This document shows positions 58,584 to 64,000 of a stretch of DNA of 64,000 nucleotides, piece after piece. The notes under the pieces were generated by a model that saw nothing but the letters and a program-made list of their open reading frames with translations, did no database searches and was not told the DNA's origin. Where the stretch lies: positions 62,001 through 126,000 of the forward strand of contig NZ_JAAKEB010000007.1 of the NCBI RefSeq assembly GCF_011038965.1, written 5' to 3'. A program made the position numbers and the translations under genes. Numbering within the stretch: the first letter of the stretch is position 1; each line of letters begins with the position of its first letter. Source of the DNA: Adlercreutzia sp. ZJ141. Lineage in GTDB: Bacteria > Actinomycetota > Coriobacteriia > Coriobacteriales > Eggerthellaceae.

Positions 58584-59930
58584 ATGACGACTGAACCGAA
58601 ACTCGAGCTGCTCGAGAACTTCTCGTCCATCAACGCCATCGATCCTACGCTCTACGATCGCTTCGACGTGAAGCGTGGGCTTCGCAACGCCGACGGGTCG
58701 GGCGTGATCGCGGGCATTACCAACATATCGAACGTACATGGCTACGTGATGTCCGACGGCGAAAAGGTAGCCGACGAAGGTCAGTTGCAGTTTCGCGGGT
58801 ATGACATCTACGACCTGCTGCGCGACACCAGCGCGGCCAAGCGCTTCCGCTACGAAGAGATTGCCTACCTGCTGCTCATGGGCGAGCTTCCCACGAAAGA
58901 TCAGCTGGAAGGCTTTATTGCTGCCATTGATGCCCAGCGTGAGCTTCCCGACGGCTTTACTGCGTCCATGATCATGAAGGACACCCCGCCCGACATTATG
59001 AACATGCTGTCGCGCACCATTCTGCTGCTGTACGCTTACGACACCGATGCGGAAAACCGTTCGCCCGAGCACGAGGTGCATACCGCCATCTCGCTCATTT
59101 CGCGCCTTCCACGCATCATGGTGCTCACGCATTACGCCATGAATGCGCGCTACCACAACGGTTCCATGATCATGCACCGCTTCATTCCAGGGCAATCAAC
59201 TGCGGAAACCATTCTGTCGATGCTGCGCCCCGACCGCCAATTCACGCCCGAGGAAGCGTGCATGCTCGACATCATGCTGTGCCTACACGCTGAACACGGC
59301 GGCGGCAACAATTCCACGTTCACCACGCGCGTGCTTTCGTCGTCTGACACCGATGCCTACTCTACGTATGCAGCAGCCATCGGATCGCTGAAAGGCAGCC
59401 GCCACGGCGGCGCGAACCGCCAAGTGTTGGCCATGCAAAGCGAGATCAAGCAGAACGTATCGAACTGGGAAGACGACGACGAGCTAGCCGCTTACCTTGC
59501 GAGAATCGTGAACAAGCAAGCATTCGACGGCACCGGGCTGATCTACGGCATGGGGCATGCGGTGTACACGAAATCCGACCCGCGCGCCGTCATTTGCAAG
59601 CGGTTCGCTGAGAAGCTGGCGTGTGGTACCGAATTTGAAGCTGAATTCCATCTACTGGAAAACATCGAGCGTCTTTCTCCCGAAGTTATCTTGCGCGAAA
59701 AGGGCACGCACAAAGACATGTGCGCAAACATCGACATGTACTCGGGATTTGTATACTCCATGATGGGAATCCCCCAAGAGCTCATTACGCCGCTGTTCGC
59801 CTGTGGGCGCATCGCCGGTTGGGCAGCCCATCGCTTCGAGGAAATTGTGTCGGGCAAGCGAATCATCCGCCCCGCTTACAAAAACTCGATGCGCGGCCTT
59901 CGTCCTTACACACCCATGAACGAACGGTAG
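58584..59930 (+). CDS. gltA: Citrate synthase
   Basis: 448 residues from ATG 58584 (GGAAGGGAA upstream). Catalytic histidines are in CLHAEHGGGNNSTFT and GLIYGMGHAVYTKSDPRAVI; the substrate loop region is GSRHGGANRQVLAMQ. It joins oxaloacetate and acetyl-CoA to citrate. In an organism like this it probably serves glutamate synthesis through a partial TCA cycle. It is about 20 residues longer than many bacterial forms. Preceded by the three iteron-like repeats. Confidence 0.93.
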   Translation: MTTEPKLELLENFSSINAIDPTLYDRFDVKRGLRNADGSGVIAGITNISNVHGYVMSDGEKVADEGQLQFRGYDIYDLLRDTSAAKRFRYEEIAYLLLMGELPTKDQLEGFIAAIDAQRELPDGFTASMIMKDTPPDIMNMLSRTILLLYAYDTDAENRSPEHEVHTAISLISRLPRIMVLTHYAMNARYHNGSMIMHRFIPGQSTAETILSMLRPDRQFTPEEACMLDIMLCLHAEHGGGNNSTFTTRVLSSSDTDAYSTYAAAIGSLKGSRHGGANRQVLAMQSEIKQNVSNWEDDDELAAYLARIVNKQAFDGTGLIYGMGHAVYTKSDPRAVICKRFAEKLACGTEFEAEFHLLENIERLSPEVILREKGTHKDMCANIDMYSGFVYSMMGIPQELITPLFACGRIAGWAAHRFEEIVSGKRIIRPAYKNSMRGLRPYTPMNER

Positions 59931-60100
59931 CAGCAAGCGCGCACGCTTCGCCCCGTGCGTCCGGCATCGGGCGTGGCGTGGTATGTCGCGTGTAGTTGCG
60001 CAGCGAAGCGAGCACTGTCTGAGCACGGCACACCACGCCACACCGGGTGCCGCCAGCGTCAGGCAAGCTCGCCGGCTGCGGGCGCTCAGGCGGAGGGCGC

Positions 60101-61498
60101 TTAGCCCATTCCTAGCAGGTTCATCACCATTAACGCCACGGTAAGCAACGTGACAATAGCAACTGTCACCCAAATAAGCACGCGGCTGACCGGGCCTACT
60201 GTCTTTCCGCGCATCACGTGCTTATCGCTGGCGATGATGGCCATGAGCACCAGCAGCACCGGCAGGATAACGCCGCAGACGAACTGGCTGAACAGCATCA
60301 TCGCCATCAGGTTAATGCCAGGGATAAGCACCACCACGGCCGACAGGAACGTCACGAACGTCAAAATACCCTTGAAAATGGGAGCTTCTTTCCATGTGAA
60401 GCTGACGCCGGCCTCCCAGCCAAACGCCTCACATATTACAAACGATGTGGTAAGTGGCAGCACGCACGCCGCCAAAAACGATGCGCCAATAAGCCCGATG
60501 GCAAACAGCATGCGCGCATACGGGCCAGCAAAGGGCTCAAGCGCCATGGCGGCGTCAGCTGCGGTTTCGATGCGAATACCTTCGGGGAACAGAACTGTTG
60601 CCGTGGTTACCACGATAAACCAGGCAATCACGCACGCTACCACCGTGCCGCTGATGGCATCGACCTTCATGGACAAGCTGTCGTCCATGGTCATGCCCTT
60701 TTCCACCAAGTTGCTTTGTAGGTAGAAAATCATCCACGGGGCGATGGTAGTACCCACCATCGCAATCATGAGCGACACGTATTCGGGATCGTTTACCACC
60801 TGCGGTACGAACGTGCTAGAAAGCGCCTGTTCCCAGTTAGGGCCGGCCATTATTGCCGCCACGATATAGGTTACAAACACCAGCGACAGCACCAAGAATA
60901 CCCGCTCGACACGCTTGTAATTGCCACCCACCACCAGCGCCCACACCGCCAACGCAGCAACGGGCACAGTGACGTACTTCGACACGCCGAACATCTCCAT
61001 GCCACTCGCAATACCCGCAAACTGCGAGATGATGGTAGCGATGTTACCAATGAGCAGGCACACCATAGCGATGGCGGTCAGACGTATACCGAAGCGCTCG
61101 CGGATAAGCGCTGCAAAACCCTTGCCCGTAACAGCACCCATGCGCCCGGCAGTAATCTGCACCACAATAAGTAACACGCACATGATGGGAAGCGCCCACA
61201 GAGTCTTGTAGCCAAACAAGGCTCCCACCTGGCTGTACGTAGCAATGCCGCCGGCGTCGTTTCCCGCCATAGCCGTGATAATGCCCGGACCCATAGCTGC
61301 CAACACCACCAGCAGCGTCGACTTCTTCACAGCAGGGGCACTCTCGTTCGCAGCACCGGATGCTGTCCCGTCTGCCACTAGCTCATTGCGAGCGGTGTTT
61401 GTAATACTCGCAGCGCTAGCAGAAGTCTTTGTGGAAGCGCCCATAGCACCGGTGCCTTTCGCCAGCTTGCGCAGCTTTCGATCTTTCAGCATTCCCAT
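60101..61498 (-). CDS. NRAMP-related divalent metal (probably Mg2+) transporter, NRMT-like
   Basis: 465 residues from ATG 61498, after AGGGGGCGCGCG. About eleven membrane helices follow an Ala/Ser-rich 60-residue N-terminus. In classical NRAMP (MntH) helix 1 holds the DPGN metal site; here the sequence is AGNDAGG (78-84). The helix 6 motif MPH is replaced by TTIAPWMIFY. These are the changes known in the NRMT clade, including the characterised Eggerthella lenta magnesium transporter. The upstream gene encodes a MgtE-N/CBS protein 10 bases away, which supports magnesium as substrate. Confidence 0.82.
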   Translation of the reverse strand: MGMLKDRKLRKLAKGTGAMGASTKTSASAASITNTARNELVADGTASGAANESAPAVKKSTLLVVLAAMGPGIITAMAGNDAGGIATYSQVGALFGYKTLWALPIMCVLLIVVQITAGRMGAVTGKGFAALIRERFGIRLTAIAMVCLLIGNIATIISQFAGIASGMEMFGVSKYVTVPVAALAVWALVVGGNYKRVERVFLVLSLVFVTYIVAAIMAGPNWEQALSSTFVPQVVNDPEYVSLMIAMVGTTIAPWMIFYLQSNLVEKGMTMDDSLSMKVDAISGTVVACVIAWFIVVTTATVLFPEGIRIETAADAAMALEPFAGPYARMLFAIGLIGASFLAACVLPLTTSFVICEAFGWEAGVSFTWKEAPIFKGILTFVTFLSAVVVLIPGINLMAMMLFSQFVCGVILPVLLVLMAIIASDKHVMRGKTVGPVSRVLIWVTVAIVTLLTVALMVMNLLGMG

Positions 61499-61508
61499 CG
61501 CGCGCCCC

Positions 61509-62858
61509 CTATGCCGAATAGCCTGTGAACTGGAACAGCGCCATCGTATAAGCAACCATGAACACCACGAAAGCGGCCATTCCGACAATCGCCTTCAGCG
61601 CCGTTATCTCGGGGCTCTCGCTGTTCACGTCTTCTTCGATGGCATCCCATGCGTCATCCACGGTAACGATACCCAGCAATATGCCGTCCTCGTCTACCAC
61701 GGGCATGGCGGGCAACTCGTATTTGAAGATGTCGGCCGCCACATCGTCTTCAGTTTCGTCGGGCGTGGCGAAGATAACATCATCGAACATGACGCTTCCC
61801 ACTTCGGCGTCGGCCGGCGTAAGCACCAGTGTGCGCAACGACAACAGACCCACGAACTTGTCGTAATCGTCCAGCACGTACACGTAGTGCACCGTGGGGA
61901 AATCTTCGGGCAGAGCGCGCAGAATCTCCACCGTTTCGGCAACGGTGGTATCGCTGTTCACAGCAACAAACTGCGTGGTCATCATACCGCCGGCGGTACC
62001 ATCCTTATACCCCAGCAGGCGACGAATTTCCGTAGCGTCTTCCAAGCCCATCAGGCGCAACAGCGTTTCGGCCTTCTCGTAGGACAAGTCGCGCACAATG
62101 TCGGCAGCATCGTCAGGATCCATGCTGCCCAACAGGTTAGCAGCGCGCGTGTCGTCAATGTCCTCGAAGAAGTCGGCTTGGTACTCGTCTTCCATTTCGG
62201 AAATGGCTTCGGTTGCCTGCGCGTCATCCAAATGAGCAAACACGGTGGCACGCTGACGCGGATCGAGCTGCTCTAGAATGTCGGCTACGTCAGCAGGATG
62301 CAGCTCGTCAAGGCGCTTATGCGTAACCGACAGCTGCACGCTCGACAGGTCGCGATCGAGCAGGTCCATGTAATTCCACGCGATGATCTGCTCGTCAATG
62401 CGCTTGCGAAACACCTTCGCAATGGCAACAGCGGCGCGCTCGATCCACGGCGCAAGCCCGCGCAAGATGCCGCGAAAACCAACTTCGGCACCCAGCAAAC
62501 GTAGATGGCTACCCGACACCGACAGCTTGAGGTCGTTTACGCGCACCACCTTCAAGCCCTGCGTATCGACAATCTGCTTATTCAACAAATCGCGCGCGAG
62601 CAGCACCTCTTCGGGCTGTAAGTAGCTGAAGCGAATGTCGTGAGACTGCACCTTCAGCGTGATGCCGTCCTCACCGAACTCGCCAACATATTTGCGCCAC
62701 GAGATCATGAAGGGTACATTGCCCGGCCCTTTAAACGCCAAGCTGGTGATGCGCGGAAACACCTCGTTGGTAGAGATAGCCAGATCGGACACTACGCCGA
62801 TCTTTTCTCCTGTGGAGTCGACAACCGGCTCGCCAAGAAGTTGTGAGAGATAGAGCAT
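61509..62858 (-). CDS. PRC-barrel, MgtE-N and CBS domain membrane protein, Mg2+ sensor-like partner
   Basis: 449 residues from ATG 62858 (AAGGGAG upstream). Two PRC-barrel segments at the N-terminus (MLYLSQLLGEPVVDSTGEKI; LLNKQIVDTQGLKVVRVNDL). A MgtE N-terminal domain follows with repeated HPADVADILEQLD and DPDDAADIVRDL helices. Then two CBS motifs, including TTQFVAVNSDTTVAETVEIL, and a single C-terminal membrane helix. It has the sensing half of MgtE but not its pore. With the NRMT-like gene 10 bases downstream it probably forms a sensor or regulator for that transporter. Confidence 0.83.
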   Translation of the reverse strand: MLYLSQLLGEPVVDSTGEKIGVVSDLAISTNEVFPRITSLAFKGPGNVPFMISWRKYVGEFGEDGITLKVQSHDIRFSYLQPEEVLLARDLLNKQIVDTQGLKVVRVNDLKLSVSGSHLRLLGAEVGFRGILRGLAPWIERAAVAIAKVFRKRIDEQIIAWNYMDLLDRDLSSVQLSVTHKRLDELHPADVADILEQLDPRQRATVFAHLDDAQATEAISEMEDEYQADFFEDIDDTRAANLLGSMDPDDAADIVRDLSYEKAETLLRLMGLEDATEIRRLLGYKDGTAGGMMTTQFVAVNSDTTVAETVEILRALPEDFPTVHYVYVLDDYDKFVGLLSLRTLVLTPADAEVGSVMFDDVIFATPDETEDDVAADIFKYELPAMPVVDEDGILLGIVTVDDAWDAIEEDVNSESPEITALKAIVGMAAFVVFMVAYTMALFQFTGYSA

Positions 62859-63095
62859 GATAAGCTCCCTTTCCATCGAGCCCGCTCGCAACGCAGCGAC
62901 GCCGCGCGTTTCCAGCATGACAGATGGTTTTCAAACGCTGAAACAGCGTACGAAAAGCATCTGTAAAGCTTCGTACGAGTAGATGGGCAGCTACCTTCAG
63001 CCGCCCGAAAGGGAAGCCGAAGGAACTACATACTGTGAGGTTTCGGTTTTCGAACCTTCACCTATGGTCCTTTCCTTCTATCAACATGAATCAAG

Positions 63096-63122
63096 CTGGT
63101 CAGAAAAATGATTTCTGACCAG
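63096..63122 (-). terminator. Hairpin after tRNA-Arg
   Basis: Perfect 11-bp stem (CTGGTCAGAAA at 63096-63106, complement at 63112-63122) with loop AATGA, ten bases after the tRNA CCA. No U-run beyond, so termination may need additional factors. Confidence 0.55.
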
Positions 63123-63131
63123 CGATTTCCC

Positions 63132-63207
63132 TGGTGCCCCCGATACGATTCGAACGTACGACACCCGCTTTAGGAGAGCGGTGCTCTATCCCCTGAGCTA
63201 CGGAGGC
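63132..63207 (-). tRNA. tRNA-Arg(CCT), CCA encoded
   Basis: Acceptor GCCTCCG/CGGGGGC (one G-U), D-arm AGCTCAGGGGATAGAGC, anticodon loop CTCCTAA (CCT), T-arm CGTTCGAATCG, encoded CCA. It reads rare AGG codons. Confidence 0.95.
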
Positions 63208-63270
63208 CTGCCATCAGTGCATCTTGCGCTGCTCACGTGAGCAACTCAAAGCGGCTGCTATTGTACACCA

Positions 63271-64000
63271 TCAATCCGACTGCGCGGCAGGATTTACATC
63301 GCCGCCCGTGCCGGTACCGCCGGTATCGCCACCGGTGTCACCGGAGCCGCCTGACCCTGAGCCGCCAGAACCACCGCTACCAGTATCGCCCGGGCTTGGC
63401 TCGGGTGTAGGAGCGGGTGTCGGTTCAGGTTTCGGCTCGGGGCCGTTGCTGATAACAATGGTCACCACGCTGCCGTTTTCAACCTTCTGCTTCGCCGACG
63501 GGTTCTGACTAATCACGCAACCAGCAGGAACCTTGTCACTGTACTCGTACTGCCATTCCACCTGGAAGCCCGCCGCACGCAGTTCGGAATCGGCTGAGTT
63601 CGCGTCATCGCCCACCACGTTAGGTACCGTAATGCTCTCGATACCCAGCGAAGGAACATACTCGACCACGCTTCCCTTCGCGGCCTTTTCACCAGCAACC
63701 GGTGACTGCCTGATCACGTGGTTTGCCTCAATGGTGTCGGAATATTCCGCCGTGCCCGAACGCGCCGACAGGCCAACTGCCGCAAGAGCATCCTGCGCCT
63801 GCTCGATGGTCATGTTCTCCAAATTGGGAACCGTAACCTCTTCAGTTCCCTGCGAAATCTTCAGGTTTACGCGCGAACCTTCCTTGGCCTTCGTACGTCC
63901 TTTCGGGTCTTGACTGATCACCTTGCCAGCCTCAACCGACTCGTCATACACCGAATCGGTGGTGCCCACCTCGAAGCCCGCCGCCTCAATGGCAACCGTT
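63271..64000 (-). CDS. PASTA-domain protein, probable Ser/Thr kinase C-terminus, cut by window edge
   Basis: The frame is open to the right edge. At least three PASTA repeats are visible: one cut by the edge (AAGFEVGTTDSVYDESVEAG), one starting EVTVPNLENMTIEQAQDALA, and one starting SITVPNVVGDDANSADSELR. The tail is a Pro/Gly linker (EPKPEPTPAPTPEPS, then GSGGSGSGG repeats). PASTA repeats bind muropeptides at the outer face and are usually the sensor of PknB/PrkC kinases; the kinase domain would lie beyond the window. A penicillin-binding protein tail is a less likely alternative. Confidence 0.75.
   Translation of the reverse strand, partial: TVAIEAAGFEVGTTDSVYDESVEAGKVISQDPKGRTKAKEGSRVNLKISQGTEEVTVPNLENMTIEQAQDALAAVGLSARSGTAEYSDTIEANHVIRQSPVAGEKAAKGSVVEYVPSLGIESITVPNVVGDDANSADSELRAAGFQVEWQYEYSDKVPAGCVISQNPSAKQKVENGSVVTIVISNGPEPKPEPTPAPTPEPSPGDTGSGGSGGSGSGGSGDTGGDTGGTGTGGDVNPAAQSD

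Noticed and set aside
62859-63095. Possible Mg2+ riboswitch upstream of the MgtE-like gene
   Set aside because: I looked for M-box or ykkC-like conserved segments in the 237-base leader and saw none; a covariance-model search would decide.

Overview
The window (about 57 % GC by eye) looks like a chromosomal segment of an anaerobic actinobacterium of the class Coriobacteriia, probably the Eggerthella/Slackia group. This placement is an inference. It rests on the mix of a molybdopterin DMSO-reductase-type operon with TorD chaperones and MarR regulators, SpaA-type pili with Cys/His-rich adhesins, an NRAMP-related (NRMT-like) transporter, fused transhydrogenase genes and two groEL copies. The edges cut glmU (left) and a PASTA-domain protein, probably the tail of a Ser/Thr kinase (right).

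Layout. 0-2 kb: housekeeping genes glmU, hpf, acpP and a DUF5662 gene. 2-4.2 kb: a small accessory patch with a ribbon-helix-helix antitoxin-like gene broken by an in-frame TAG, and a two-gene ATPase + TOPRIM/RloB-like module resembling AbiL/Rlo defence pairs. 4.2-19.7 kb, minus strand: a cell-surface cluster of about 15 kb. It runs from a giant LPETG adhesin with two VWA domains, through a coiled-coil protein, a LepB signal peptidase, a major pilin, a class C sortase and a minor pilin, to three TasA/SipW-substrate-like or LPXTG proteins, a MucBP protein and a SipW-type signal peptidase. 20-21 kb: a compact locus in which I read three small type I toxin-antitoxin-like modules. Two are tandem copies of one family, one of them frameshifted. 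The third is an unrelated Fst-like peptide on the opposite strand. Each has a convergent antisense RNA with its own promoter and a predicted 5'-3' long-distance pairing in the toxin mRNA. 22.0-22.2 kb: a 171-bp element with perfect 56-bp inverted arms.

22-32.3 kb: metabolic and regulatory genes (GNAT, WYL regulator, TrkH, a deformylase-like protein lacking its catalytic Glu, acyl-CoA synthetase, UspA, sirtuin, GT4, MarR, TetR). 32.5-35.8 kb: a YhgE/Pip membrane protein and its unusual ABC ATPase, with a 14-bp palindromic operator and the TetR gene downstream. 35.9-43.7 kb: a respiratory oxidoreductase region with DmsA and DmsB, two TorD-family chaperones, a polyferredoxin and two MarR-like regulators, but no DmsC/NrfD anchor. 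43.7-43.9 kb: tRNA-Gln and tRNA-Lys. 44-45.8 kb: a His-rich heavy-metal permease divergent from bacterioferritin. 45.9-49.8 kb: groES-groEL-groEL2 behind a CIRCE element.

50-54.7 kb: GlsB, then the transhydrogenase pntA(B)-pntB next to the NAD(P)H-hydrate epimerase gene, which is a nicotinamide-cofactor neighbourhood. 54.8-58 kb: a second accessory patch with a three-gene DUF3990/DUF3791 module that looks like an ADP-ribosyltransferase-fold toxin-antitoxin, an AAA ATPase, long palindromes and a small HTH protein. 58.4-62.9 kb: citrate synthase preceded by three 23-bp-spaced iteron-like repeats, then an NRMT-like divalent-metal (probably Mg2+) transporter co-transcribed with a PRC/MgtE-N/CBS membrane protein. 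63.1 kb to the end: tRNA-Arg and the PASTA protein.
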